Shown: one piece after another, positions 1 through 6,181 of the stretch
Layout: the number at the start of each line of letters is the position of its first letter
Position numbering within the stretch: the first letter of the stretch is position 1
IMG/VR virus record: IMGVR_UViG_3300011416_000008
Span: 1-45,760 of that record
Source: a virus
Reading direction: 5' to 3' (one strand)
DNA: 45,760 nt
The notes under the pieces: model-generated
What the model saw: the letters and a program-made list of their open reading frames with translations, nothing else
The model's database searches: none
Told to the model about the DNA's origin: nothing
Program-made: the position numbers and the translations under genes

Positions 1-123
1 GTTTAATTGTTTCCATGATTCATAAACTCTGGTTCAGGACGATTTGTCCAGGTCATTTGTTTTCCTTCAGATGCCCAAAGTAATTGTTTTGCTTTATAAT
101 AACGTCTATATTTTTCTACGTCA
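1..123. repeat. Terminal direct repeat, left copy
   Basis: Identical base for base to 45638-45760, so the sequence closes into a 45,637-bp circle. The repeat lies inside the 3' end of the 172-aa gene and the 5' end of the helicase gene, not in a non-coding end. It therefore most likely reflects circular permutation or an assembly overlap. Confidence 0.95.
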
Positions 124-521
124 GTTAAGTTTTGCGCATAACGAATGCGTTCTGGCATTGCAAGTGCAAACTTCAGCGGCGGGGTATATTCTCCTAATAC
201 TGTGTAATTAATAAAATTAACTACAATGGAGGTACTATTATGAGGAAGGAGATTAGGAAATCGATACAGTCTTTCATCAGCTAAAGATAAAGCTAATTGT
301 GTTAACCATTTACAATTATTTAAATCATCCATTGCCCACATAACACATGGATGAGATAATTGTAATGGTTTATAAAATTGATTTAAATGTGCATAGGCAA
401 CCCATTTTCGTGCAGCAGAAGATAAAATTTGAGCTGACTCAAGAATCATCTTATTGATATGTTGATCACAATGATGTTGTGCTGCAATAACTGGATTAGT
501 ATCTAATACAAAGATATTCAT
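3..521 (-). CDS. Conserved phage-type protein of unknown function, 172 aa
   Basis: I chose the ATG at 521 because it forms an ATGA overlap with the stop of the upstream gene (518-1501). A longer reading frame would run about 36 bases into that gene. The N-terminus has the pattern LDxNP, then HxCDxHxxKMILESAQIL, then HPCVMWA and a later NCKWLxxLA. I believe this pattern is common in phage proteins of unknown function, and its conserved Cys, His and Asp could bind a metal or substrate. No membrane segment is visible. On the circle its 3' end overlaps the helicase start at 45653 by 14 bases, so it is the gene just before the helicase in the leftward operon. Confidence 0.85.
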   Translation of the reverse strand: MNIFVLDTNPVIAAQHHCDQHINKMILESAQILSSAARKWVAYAHLNQFYKPLQLSHPCVMWAMDDLNNCKWLTQLALSLADERLYRFPNLLPHNSTSIVVNFINYTVLGEYTPPLKFALAMPERIRYAQNLTDVEKYRRYYKAKQLLWASEGKQMTWTNRPEPEFMNHGNN

Positions 522-1501
522 GCTTGAGTACCTCGATGTTTTTGGGCGAGTCTCCATGCTAATGATGCTTTCAAAAAGGCCAACTTTGTGGGATAGGTGC
601 GAGGATCTTTCGGTTCTTCCAAAGGCGCTTTTTGAACAATCGCAGAGATATTCGCTTCTTCGATTGTATCATCATCATCGAGGATTTGAAATGTTGTCTT
701 GCCTTTGTCGATACCAAGAAATGACTGTTGACGATCAATAGCTCTTCGGAGAGTTGAGAATAAACGTTGAGAAAAGATTGATCCAATGGGAATAGTTTGT
801 TCACAGTGTTCGAGAAGTTCTTTAATGTCTTTGAGCTGGATGCTAAATAATCCAATATCTGTTGAGCATGCAATGATGATTTGTTTCCAGTATTCATCTA
901 ATGGTACCTGTTTTCCTTGTACTTCAGTTTTAGACTCAGGAAAAGAACCTGCTTCAGATGCCCATTCTGCCAATGGATTTGCATAAGATGATGGTTCTTT
1001 AAATGGATTCTTAATAAGTTTTTCTAGTGCAGCTTCGCGTCGCACTAGGCGCACAGAGTGCGAATAATCTACATATCCATCAATAAAATCTTGATATGCT
1101 TTACGCCAAGCTTCTATCCAATGATGGACATTGAGAAGTCCTTTTGTTTCGGGGGATACAACCACGGAAGGAAACACTACATGAGGATTAGTAACACTAT
1201 TGAGTTTAATAACAGTATTGGCGAGAGATTCCATGTGTGTTGCAACAATGGAATTAGTTAGATCATGACGGAAAACAGATACACGGAAATCGACATGATC
1301 ACTGCTTTTTAACAATGCAATGAATAAGAGATATGAATCAGTGGGAGTTAGTTCGTGAGCTGCCCACTTACCTAAATAACCGAGAAGTCGTTTCTGAGGA
1401 ACATCAAAGATTGGATGATGTGATTCTCTAGATTGAAGACTGATTGGAAAATGTTCGACCGTAAATGTAATGCCTGAATAGGCGCATAAAACTTTGGCCA
1501 T
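518..1501 (-). CDS. Hypothetical protein, 327 aa
   Basis: I do not recognise a family. The protein starts MAKVLCAYSG, is soluble with no membrane segment, has a charged central helical region (about residues 145-170) and an acidic patch with four Asp in a row near residue 275. It is the longest gene of the left early arm and is translationally coupled (ATGA) to the 172-aa gene leading into the helicase, so a role in DNA metabolism is possible. That is inference from position only. Confidence 0.8.
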   Translation of the reverse strand: MAKVLCAYSGITFTVEHFPISLQSRESHHPIFDVPQKRLLGYLGKWAAHELTPTDSYLLFIALLKSSDHVDFRVSVFRHDLTNSIVATHMESLANTVIKLNSVTNPHVVFPSVVVSPETKGLLNVHHWIEAWRKAYQDFIDGYVDYSHSVRLVRREAALEKLIKNPFKEPSSYANPLAEWASEAGSFPESKTEVQGKQVPLDEYWKQIIIACSTDIGLFSIQLKDIKELLEHCEQTIPIGSIFSQRLFSTLRRAIDRQQSFLGIDKGKTTFQILDDDDTIEEANISAIVQKAPLEEPKDPRTYPTKLAFLKASLAWRLAQKHRGTQA

Positions 1502-1516
1502 TTGGTTGTTTCCAAG

Positions 1517-1774
1517 TTAGATATTTAATAGTTGGTTATGTCGTTTCCAAATGTATTTATATTCATGAATACAATAGTCACGAATAGAACAGAGATAGAG
1601 ATACATTGTCTTATTTAAGTTTTTCTCTCCTATTTCGTAATAGATTACATGATTGAGAAGTTGAACTGCAAGCCAAAGTTTTTGATCATTTTGTTCATTA
1701 AAGGCTTCAGTAATGATTTCAACAGTAGTTTGACCTTTACAATTTAATGTAATTAATTTATTAGTCCAGTACAT
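1517..1774 (-). CDS. Hypothetical small protein, 85 aa
   Basis: An AAGGA ribosome site lies 6 bases before the ATG. The protein is helical and rich in aromatic residues (several Tyr and Trp), with no membrane segment or metal motif I can point to. It sits in the leftward early operon, 15 bases upstream of the 327-aa gene. Unrecognised. Confidence 0.7.
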   Translation of the reverse strand: MYWTNKLITLNCKGQTTVEIITEAFNEQNDQKLWLAVQLLNHVIYYEIGEKNLNKTMYLYLCSIRDYCIHEYKYIWKRHNQLLNI

Positions 1775-1783
1775 AGTGATTCC

Positions 1784-1987
1784 TTATTTAAGTTTTAGAA
1801 ACTTAGCTACAATATTGAGATCTCTTACTTTACCTTGTATAAGTAATTGAGTTTCTTCAGCTCGCATTAATGTTTCAGTTTCAATAATTGCTTGTTCTGA
1901 AGAAACAATTCTTTGATTTTCATTGAGAATGTTTGGGTAGAGTTCAATAATTTGAGTAATGATAAGGACTTTATATTGTGCTGACAT
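1784..1987 (-). CDS. Hypothetical small protein, 67 aa
   Basis: The start codon overlaps the stop of the upstream gene by one base (TAATG), and AAAGGA precedes it, so translation is probably coupled. The sequence is helical and acidic in its middle (EQAIIETETLMRAEE), which suggests a coiled coil. Unrecognised. Confidence 0.65.
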   Translation of the reverse strand: MSAQYKVLIITQIIELYPNILNENQRIVSSEQAIIETETLMRAEETQLLIQGKVRDLNIVAKFLKLK

Positions 1988-2250
1988 TAAGTTTTCCTTT
2001 CTTTAAGGTCTGCGGCGATCTGAGCCATCATATCTGAATCATCTAAATCTAACTCTAATCGTTGTTCCAAGGTTTTCCGCGGCGATGGAGTGTATGAACC
2101 ATCAATAAGACCAGAGTCTGCTTTGAGAACCACGAGTTGTAATTTCTTTTTTGTAGCAGCTTCTTCTAGAATCTTATCATCTAGTTTGGAAATTAAAAGT
2201 TTGATTTCAGAAAGATAGAGATATGGTCTATATTGGACTAGGTTGTTCAT
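1987..2250 (-). CDS. Hypothetical small protein, 87 aa
   Basis: The start at 2250 overlaps the stop of the 35-aa membrane protein gene (ATGA) and has AAAGGA upstream. The N-terminal half is Lys/Leu-rich and helical; the C-terminal half has a short acidic run (LDLDDSDMM). No known family seen. Confidence 0.7.
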   Translation of the reverse strand: MNNLVQYRPYLYLSEIKLLISKLDDKILEEAATKKKLQLVVLKADSGLIDGSYTPSPRKTLEQRLELDLDDSDMMAQIAADLKERKT

Positions 2251-2354
2251 AATCCTTTAAGATCCTGAATGATTCTGATAAAAATTGCAAGAATGATTCC
2301 AATACACATTCCAGCAAAAAGAGTGCCAAGATCAAGAATTGGTTCACAGTTCAT
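2247..2354 (-). CDS. Predicted single-span membrane miniprotein, 35 aa
   Basis: The frame runs from the ATG at 2354 to the TGA at 2247. GAAAGGAA lies upstream of the start, and the stop overlaps the next start as ATGA. After a short polar N-terminus the residues LFAGMCIGIILAIFI form one clear membrane segment, followed by a charged tail (RIIQDLKGL). Small membrane proteins of this type occur in phage early regions, but the function is unknown. Confidence 0.65.
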   Translation of the reverse strand: MNCEPILDLGTLFAGMCIGIILAIFIRIIQDLKGL

Positions 2355-2365
2355 TATAGTTCCTT

Positions 2366-2500
2366 TCAATTCTGCATACATGGATGATACATACACCAAA
2401 TTGTCCAATGGATTATATACATATTTCCAAAGTCATCCATACCAAATAATTGCATAGATTCATTGTCATAGTAATACATATGTGGATCTGTGAGAATCAT
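2366..2500 (-). CDS. Hypothetical Met/Tyr-rich miniprotein, 44 aa
   Basis: It starts at 2500 in an ATGA overlap with the preceding 79-aa gene and has AAGGA upstream. It ends at 2366, eleven bases before the next start codon. The protein is unusually rich in Met and Tyr, with three Tyr in a row near the start and Cys at about residues 36 and 41. No family recognised. The coupled start and good ribosome site argue for a real gene. Confidence 0.55.
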   Translation of the reverse strand: MILTDPHMYYYDNESMQLFGMDDFGNMYIIHWTIWCMYHPCMQN

Positions 2501-2736
2501 TTCCTTGTCCTTTCATCGAACGGTTCAAGAAGATCACGAAGCTCCTCTGCATTTGCAATCCATAACTTACATAAGGCTGTAATTTGTTCATTTGTTGCAG
2601 CAGGATCATTTGCTTGAATAAAAGTCTTAATTTTATTTTCTTCAGTACTAAATACTTGTTGACGTAAAGTAATAAGACGTTCAAGTTCTGCTTGTTGAGA
2701 CTTAGACCAAATAGTTCGGACAGTAGGATCAGTCAT
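2497..2736 (-). CDS. Hypothetical small protein, 79 aa
   Basis: Both ends overlap neighbouring genes by four bases (ATGA), the usual packing of this operon. The sequence is helical and charged, ending in DERTRK. No cysteine cluster or membrane segment. Unrecognised. Confidence 0.7.
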   Translation of the reverse strand: MTDPTVRTIWSKSQQAELERLITLRQQVFSTEENKIKTFIQANDPAATNEQITALCKLWIANAEELRDLLEPFDERTRK

Positions 2737-2951
2737 GTTGATTCCCAGCGGTTAAATTCAGTATAATAGAAGCGAATATTATTTGTTTCTTGATATTTAA
2801 TTTCTCCTACAATGTGAGTTGCATATTCTTGAATTGGATATAATTTTTGTTGTTCGATAAGTTCTTTGTCAATGAAATGTGCAAATGGTGCAATCCACAG
2901 TTCACGAATACACCCCATAGCTGGAATTGAGATTTTAGTAACATCATTCAT
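2733..2951 (-). CDS. Hypothetical small protein, 72 aa
   Basis: ATGA-coupled on both sides, with GGAG upstream. Mixed hydrophobic and charged composition with aromatic residues near the C-terminus (RFYYTEFNRW). No recognisable family. Confidence 0.7.
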   Translation of the reverse strand: MNDVTKISIPAMGCIRELWIAPFAHFIDKELIEQQKLYPIQEYATHIVGEIKYQETNNIRFYYTEFNRWEST

Positions 2952-3184
2952 GAATCACTCCAATGTGGTTTGGTTGTTAGATTTGTTGGTTTGCAAGGAG
3001 AATCAATAATAATAATTCGTAAAGAACCTCTTTCATCTTCTTCAATTGCTGGTTCTTGTTCTGACCAAACAGTTCCAGAACTCCAACAAGGATCATCAGC
3101 TTTAAGTCTTTCTAATGTTGCTTGTGACTTAAGATGTATACCAGCTAGAGTAATTACATGATATGTTGTACGATATTTACTCAT
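2948..3184 (-). CDS. Hypothetical small protein, 78 aa
   Basis: AAGGA lies upstream of the ATG at 3184. The N-terminal half alternates hydrophobic and polar residues (YHVITLAGIHLKS) as in a beta strand. An acidic stretch (EQEPAIEEDE) precedes a hydrophobic strand (LRIIIID). A short basic sheet protein is likely; the role is unknown. Confidence 0.7.
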   Translation of the reverse strand: MSKYRTTYHVITLAGIHLKSQATLERLKADDPCWSSGTVWSEQEPAIEEDERGSLRIIIIDSPCKPTNLTTKPHWSDS

Positions 3185-3198
3185 TCTTCTGATCCTTG

Positions 3199-3417
3199 TT
3201 AAAATGAACCTAAGAAAAATTGACGTTCAGATGCCCAACCATGAAAATCATTACGATCTTCAATATAACGTTCAAGACCCCATTGTTGTGTCCATACAGC
3301 AAGTTGAAAACTGTTAGCAATTGGATCAAACTGTTTCCAAAAACGAAAAGTTAAAATTGCTTGTGTTTCAGAAGACGTAAGATTCTTTGAAGCTTCATCA
3401 AACGTTTGATAAATCAT
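3199..3417 (-). CDS. Hypothetical small protein, 72 aa
   Basis: AAGGA precedes the ATG at 3417, directly downstream of the tRNA in the direction of transcription. The protein is rich in Trp and Phe (RFWKQF, VWTQQWG, FHGWAS). Unrecognised. Confidence 0.7.
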   Translation of the reverse strand: MIYQTFDEASKNLTSSETQAILTFRFWKQFDPIANSFQLAVWTQQWGLERYIEDRNDFHGWASERQFFLGSF

Positions 3418-3433
3418 GTTAATTCCTTAAAGA

Positions 3434-3521
3434 TTGGTGCCAGTAATCGGACTCGAACCGATAAAGCTTTTCAGCCGACAGATTTTAAGTCTGTTGTGTT
3501 TACCAATTTCACCATACTGGC
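3434..3521 (-). tRNA. tRNA-Leu (anticodon UAA)
   Basis: The minus strand folds into a class II tRNA of 88 nt. The acceptor stem is GCCAGTA/TACTGGC (7 bp). The anticodon stem ACAGA/TCTGT holds the loop CTTAAAA, giving anticodon TAA. There is a long variable arm and a T stem ATCGG/CCGAT with loop TTCGAGT. CCA is encoded at the 3' end. The anticodon decodes UUA, a codon used heavily in this AT-rich genome, so the likely role is to supplement host tRNA during phage translation. Confidence 0.95.
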
Positions 3522-3529
3522 AGATTGAA

Positions 3530-3685
3530 TTACGCGTATAATTGGAATTCCCAAGAACTCCCATTAAATGTTGCTATACCATTTTCATAGGTAAACAACA
3601 CAGTATAGGTAGTTTTGGGAAATGCTCCTGAAGAAAGAATTTCATGCCGAAGTAGATTACCACAATAAATAAAAAATGTATTCAT
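3530..3685 (-). CDS. Hypothetical miniprotein, 51 aa
   Basis: The frame runs from the ATG at 3685, preceded by GAGGAAA, to the TAA at 3530, eight bases before the tRNA. The sequence looks like a small beta-rich domain (TYTVLFTYENG, then ATFNGSSWEFQLYA). No known family. The strong ribosome site and exact fit between the tRNA and the next gene support it. Confidence 0.65.
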   Translation of the reverse strand: MNTFFIYCGNLLRHEILSSGAFPKTTYTVLFTYENGIATFNGSSWEFQLYA

Positions 3686-3700
3686 GATATATTTCCTCAG

Positions 3701-3937
3701 TTATAGTATCCAAAGTTGTTGTGCATTATGTTCTGCACAATGATCATGAAGCATTTGAAGTACTTTTTCTTGATCTTCTTCATAGAATAATTCAGGCCAA
3801 GTTTGTTTATCTTTGAGATACACAAGGCAAAATGCTTGACCAGCTCTGCAATGTGTATATTGTTTTCGTGCAAACCAAACAGCACGTTTGATTTCAGATC
3901 GAGTATGGAACATTTCCTTGAGTTTGTATGTACTCAT
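3701..3937 (-). CDS. Hypothetical protein, 78 aa
   Basis: Starts in an ATGA overlap with the 37-aa gene and has AAGGAA upstream. It is charged and helical with the motif WFARKQYTHC and a second Cys/His group near the C-terminus (LHDHCAEH). A metal-binding role is conceivable but unproven. Confidence 0.7.
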   Translation of the reverse strand: MSTYKLKEMFHTRSEIKRAVWFARKQYTHCRAGQAFCLVYLKDKQTWPELFYEEDQEKVLQMLHDHCAEHNAQQLWIL

Positions 3938-4047
3938 GACAATTTAATTCCTTGTCCAATTGCGAATTTCCATGCCTTGCATGGGATGATATTCAATCTA
4001 CGCATTGAGAAATAGATTGAAACAACTTGTTTCATTGAACGACTCAT
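3934..4047 (-). CDS. Hypothetical basic miniprotein, 37 aa
   Basis: ATG at 4047, with GGAG 12 bases upstream, to TGA at 3934 overlapping the next start as ATGA. Basic composition with several Arg and Lys. It fills the gap between two genes exactly, which is the main support. Function unknown. Confidence 0.5.
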   Translation of the reverse strand: MSRSMKQVVSIYFSMRRLNIIPCKAWKFAIGQGIKLS

Positions 4048-4050
4048 GAT

Positions 4051-4236
4051 TTATTCAAGCTCCTTCAGTTCATTGATGAGTTGTTTCTTTTCCCAGCGAC
4101 GATTGTTTCTTGTGATTAATCGTTTGAGAAATTTGATTCCTTCTTGTGCCCAACATTGTTCCCCGTACCAGCCAGTACGTTTGCCAAAGAATTTCAGTGT
4201 TCTTTCGCGGGGATAGGAATAGTGAGAATCACTCAT
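4051..4236 (-). CDS. Hypothetical basic protein, 61 aa
   Basis: Starts immediately after the stop of the Cys-rich gene. Strongly basic with Arg/Lys-rich helices (KRLITRNNRRWEKK) and aromatic residues in the N-terminal half, compatible with nucleic acid binding. No named family. Confidence 0.65.
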   Translation of the reverse strand: MSDSHYSYPRERTLKFFGKRTGWYGEQCWAQEGIKFLKRLITRNNRRWEKKQLINELKELE

Positions 4237-4449
4237 TCAATACTCCATTGGGTTTCTGCATGGTTTAATGCAGACTTGATCTTTGTTGAGTTCTTTGCCA
4301 TATTTATATTTACCACAATTCATACATTTGTCGATACCGCCGTTAGCTTCAATTAATTCATCTTCTTCTGTTCTGCACAAATTGCAAGTATCACTACAAA
4401 AACCATGATAACAAACATAATTTTCATCATCTTCAGTATTGTAGTTCAT
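4237..4449 (-). CDS. Small Cys-rich, probable zinc-binding protein, 70 aa
   Basis: AAGGA lies upstream of the ATG. The protein holds eight cysteines: a group C-x4-C-x3-C-x2-C in the first third, CMNCGK in the middle and CIKPC near the end. This is typical of small phage zinc-finger or zinc-ribbon proteins. Rest of sequence acidic. Exact role unknown. Confidence 0.75.
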   Translation of the reverse strand: MNYNTEDDENYVCYHGFCSDTCNLCRTEEDELIEANGGIDKCMNCGKYKYGKELNKDQVCIKPCRNPMEY

Positions 4450-4460
4450 AGGAAATCCTT

Positions 4461-4646
4461 TTAATAAATGATTATCGGTTTCACTTGCGCAGCTAATGCA
4501 TTATCTTTACAAAACTGTCTTGCATTCTTCTGCAACGCGAACGGTCCAACTGTTTTGGTATCCATCAATCCCAAAGTAATCACAACTCGGTAAACCTTTA
4601 CCGCATTGATTACCATTGTTTGAATGTGATATTCACGTGAGTTCAT
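4461..4646 (-). CDS. Hypothetical small protein, 61 aa
   Basis: First gene downstream of the predicted promoter at 4717-4745, with AGAGAAA before the ATG. N-terminal half has alternating hydrophobic residues (MVINAVKVYRVVITLGL) like beta strands, the C-terminal half is helical. Unrecognised. Confidence 0.65.
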   Translation of the reverse strand: MNSREYHIQTMVINAVKVYRVVITLGLMDTKTVGPFALQKNARQFCKDNALAAQVKPIIIY

Positions 4647-4716
4647 TTCATTTCTCTAAATTGAGATTTGATTTCTGAGAAGTTTTACCGCCTTCGGCAC
4701 ATCCTATTGTCCTGTT

Positions 4717-4745
4717 AGGCTAACACATTCTCGCAGGGGTGTCAA
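4717..4745 (-). promoter_or_regulatory. Predicted sigma70-type promoter for the 4646-3199 gene cluster
   Basis: On the minus strand a perfect -35 TTGACA (4740-4745) is followed after 17 bases by TAGCCT (4717-4722) as -10. Transcription would start about 60-70 bases upstream of the ATG at 4646. The -35 and spacing are ideal; the -10 is only moderate. Confidence 0.6.
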
Positions 4746-4793
4746 GTACTCTGTATCATTGAATCTCCCAGTGTGTCCTACTTTATTTAGCCC

Positions 4794-4826
4794 CTTTTAA
4801 AATTCTTAAAAACAAAACTTTTAAAA
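4794..4826. repeat. Paired CTTTTAAAA repeats in an AT-rich stretch
   Basis: CTTTTAAAA occurs at 4794-4802 and 4818-4826, each containing the palindrome TTTTAAAA, separated by A-rich sequence. This is the most AT-rich part of the intergenic control region and could be an unwinding element or an UP-element. Confidence 0.5.
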
Positions 4827-4835
4827 GATACCAGT

Positions 4836-4854
4836 ATCACATAACTTATATGAT
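4836..4854. promoter_or_regulatory. Near-perfect 19-bp dyad, candidate operator
   Basis: ATCACATAA, one centre base, then TTATATGAT: eight of nine positions are complementary. The size and symmetry fit a site for a dimeric repressor. It lies about 90 bases upstream of the promoter at 4717-4745. No regulator gene is identified. Confidence 0.4.
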
Positions 4855-4858
4855 GCTA

Positions 4859-4886
4859 GTATGAATTAAGAGCTTTGTATGAATTA
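4859..4886. repeat. Two direct repeats GTATGAATTA
   Basis: The 10-base word occurs at 4859-4868 and 4877-4886, start to start 18 bases. Two roughly helical turns between copies would place bound proteins on the same face of the DNA. Confidence 0.55.
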
Positions 4887-4928
4887 GGCACTGCGTGCGG
4901 GAAATGGTGTGTGCGGGGCAGTTAGACT

Positions 4929-4952
4929 AACAGGATAACAGGATAACAGGAT
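4929..4952. repeat. Three tandem AACAGGAT iterons
   Basis: AACAGGAT is repeated three times without a break. Together with the AT-rich repeats (4794-4826) and the dyad (4836-4854) it gives an origin-like or regulatory layout. The rest of the 4647-4967 gap contains no further gene that I can support. Confidence 0.7.
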
Positions 4953-4967
4953 AAGAGCTGAAACTTA

Positions 4968-5084
4968 TCAAAATCCTGTAATTCCATCCCATCCCATATA
5001 CATTAGAAACATGTCAGACATTGTAGCATCTGAATCCCAGCCAACTAAGGAATCATAGAATGCATACATAAATGCTTTGTTCAT
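4968..5084 (-). CDS. Hypothetical Met-rich miniprotein, 38 aa
   Basis: The frame begins at the ATG at 5084 with a strong GGGAG ribosome site 6 bases upstream and ends at the TGA at 4968. It contains seven or eight methionines and several aromatic residues, and its hydrophobic C-terminal half might touch a membrane. No family recognised. The ribosome site is among the best in the window. Confidence 0.6.
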   Translation of the reverse strand: MNKAFMYAFYDSLVGWDSDATMSDMFLMYMGWDGITGF

Positions 5085-5113
5085 AATTTACTCCCGTTGA
5101 AAAACACATTGGA

Positions 5114-5138
5114 AACTGTACCTTTGTGAGATACAGTT
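5114..5138 (-). terminator. Hairpin after the 209-aa gene, possible weak terminator or 3' stabiliser
   Basis: AACTGTA (5114-5120) pairs with TACAGTT (5132-5138) around an 11-base loop, 13 bases beyond the stop at 5151. There is no clear U-run on the minus strand, so it may shape the mRNA 3' end rather than terminate fully. Confidence 0.35.
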
Positions 5139-5150
5139 ATCCGATGCATT

Positions 5151-5780
5151 TTACAGAGCATCCAGCGATTCGAATTCCTTGATCATCGTGTCAACCTTGA
5201 TCTTAACCCGTTGTCCGATCACATCTTCAGCTTCAATGTAATCACACATGGAGCGCAATTGGTGCAATCGAGTGATATCGACCGCCGAATTGCCAGTGAT
5301 AGCCACGAAAACATCTCCCCACGCTTTGGATTTCTTCGCGAGTTCCTTTTCATCTTCGGTTTGGTATTTCTCAGACAACACCGGAACTGCGATATCTTGG
5401 AACTCACCATTCCACCATTCTTTGACCTTCTCCGCACTCAAACGACCCGCGTTGTTTTCCGCTTCCAGATATGCGAGCACCTGCGAAACGCTGATTTCCT
5501 CGGTCGAAACTTCCGACTTGTCAGATTCATACAGCGAGCGAATCAACGAATCCTGGAAATCTTCGGCACGCTTGCGGAGATCGGCGGGAAATGCAGCATT
5601 GATGCGGTTCACGTCACCATCATCCAGTCGCGGGATGGAAACACAAACCGATTTCTTCCCACTCTTGCTTTTGTAACCCACTTTTGCAAGTCGTTGTTCG
5701 TTTCCTTGTTCATCCTTGAAGGGCTTGGATTGCCCAGAAACGAACTCCACAAACGAATGACGGTCAGATACGATACTCAT
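5151..5780 (-). CDS. Probably highly expressed early protein of unknown function, 209 aa
   Basis: GAGG precedes the ATG, and a good promoter lies 41-69 bases upstream (5821-5849). The protein has a charged N-terminus with a basic patch (YKSKSGKKS), then mostly helices, and the motif VFVAITGNS near residue 160. Codons carry more G and C in third position than neighbouring genes, suggesting selection for strong expression. The order of elements (strand-rich N-terminus, long helices, W-rich stretch, then VxxITGxS) resembles the 225-aa protein at 42143-42820, so the two may be distant paralogues. An abundant DNA-binding or host-takeover protein is possible; I do not know the function. Confidence 0.85.
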   Translation of the reverse strand: MSIVSDRHSFVEFVSGQSKPFKDEQGNEQRLAKVGYKSKSGKKSVCVSIPRLDDGDVNRINAAFPADLRKRAEDFQDSLIRSLYESDKSEVSTEEISVSQVLAYLEAENNAGRLSAEKVKEWWNGEFQDIAVPVLSEKYQTEDEKELAKKSKAWGDVFVAITGNSAVDITRLHQLRSMCDYIEAEDVIGQRVKIKVDTMIKEFESLDAL

Positions 5781-5820
5781 TTTACTATCCTCGTGTCAGA
5801 TCATGCCAACATCGGCACAA

Positions 5821-5849
5821 TATATAAAGCATATCCCATGCCAAGGCAA
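5821..5849 (-). promoter_or_regulatory. Predicted leftward early promoter
   Basis: The minus strand has TTGCCT (5844-5849), a 17-base spacer, then TATATA (5821-5826). The predicted start would leave a short leader of roughly 35 bases before the ATG at 5780. It is the best placed promoter for the leftward early unit. Confidence 0.65.
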
Positions 5850-5902
5850 ATTCAGCAGAAATACAACAGTTTTTATCATAATGTGGAAAATGCGTAACCA
5901 AA

Positions 5903-5982
5903 GTGACACGCCCTGTCAGTCAATAGGGACAAACCCGTACAAAATCCTGTCACATTGTGACGCTCCCTGCATTGTCAATAAG
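5903..5982. promoter_or_regulatory. Duplicated promoter/operator-like block with a 13-bp palindrome
   Basis: Two similar blocks, each GTGAC..CG.CCCTG followed by GTCAATA, lie at 5903-5926 and 5957-5982. On the minus strand each carries a -35-like TTGACT or TTGACA. The perfect palindrome GTCACATTGTGAC (5949-5961) lies between and partly in the second block. No convincing -10 follows either -35 on the minus strand, so these may be operators or weak promoters. Confidence 0.45.
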
Positions 5983-6058
5983 TATTAACCCTAAGTTGTT
6001 GTGCCAATACAACGAACTCTTACTTACTGTTACCACTGTTACTGTGTGTGCATGCAAA

Positions 6059-6073
6059 TGAGAATGATTCGTA
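6059..6073. promoter_or_regulatory. Fur-box-like 7-1-7 site
   Basis: TGAGAAT-G-ATTCGTA matches 10 of the 14 symmetric positions of the Fur 7-1-7 consensus (TGATAAT-N-ATTATCA), with AAA upstream. It lies in the divergent control region between early and late genes. The match is partial and could be chance. Confidence 0.3.
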
Positions 6074-6181
6074 TTACAAATCTTACGGGGGGTAAGAACT
6101 TTTTACACTTCTTACATTTTGTTACACGGCTAGACTCCTTTAGATTTTCCTAAACTTTTTCAAATCTACTAAATTCATAAG

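Noticed and set aside
2466-2684. 72-codon minus-strand frame overlapping the 79-aa gene
   Set aside because: The 79-aa frame fits the ATGA-coupled operon on both sides and the 44-aa gene continues it; this frame overlaps both without a good start.
3697-3885. 62-codon minus-strand frame within the 78-aa gene
   Set aside because: The 78-aa frame at 3701-3937 has AAGGAA and a coupled start; this one has neither.
4929-4952. Similarity of the AACAGGAT repeats to the I-SceI recognition site
   Set aside because: Only 13 of 18 positions agree and no homing endonuclease is present; the match comes from the short repeat.
4929-4952. CRISPR-like array
   Set aside because: Repeats are 8 bp with no spacers and no cas operon is present. 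The Cas4-like nuclease belongs to a phage recombination cluster.
5211-5897. Open frame of 228 codons on the plus strand
   Set aside because: It is antisense to the 209-aa gene, which has the promoter, ribosome site and normal composition. G/C-rich third positions often create such antisense frames.
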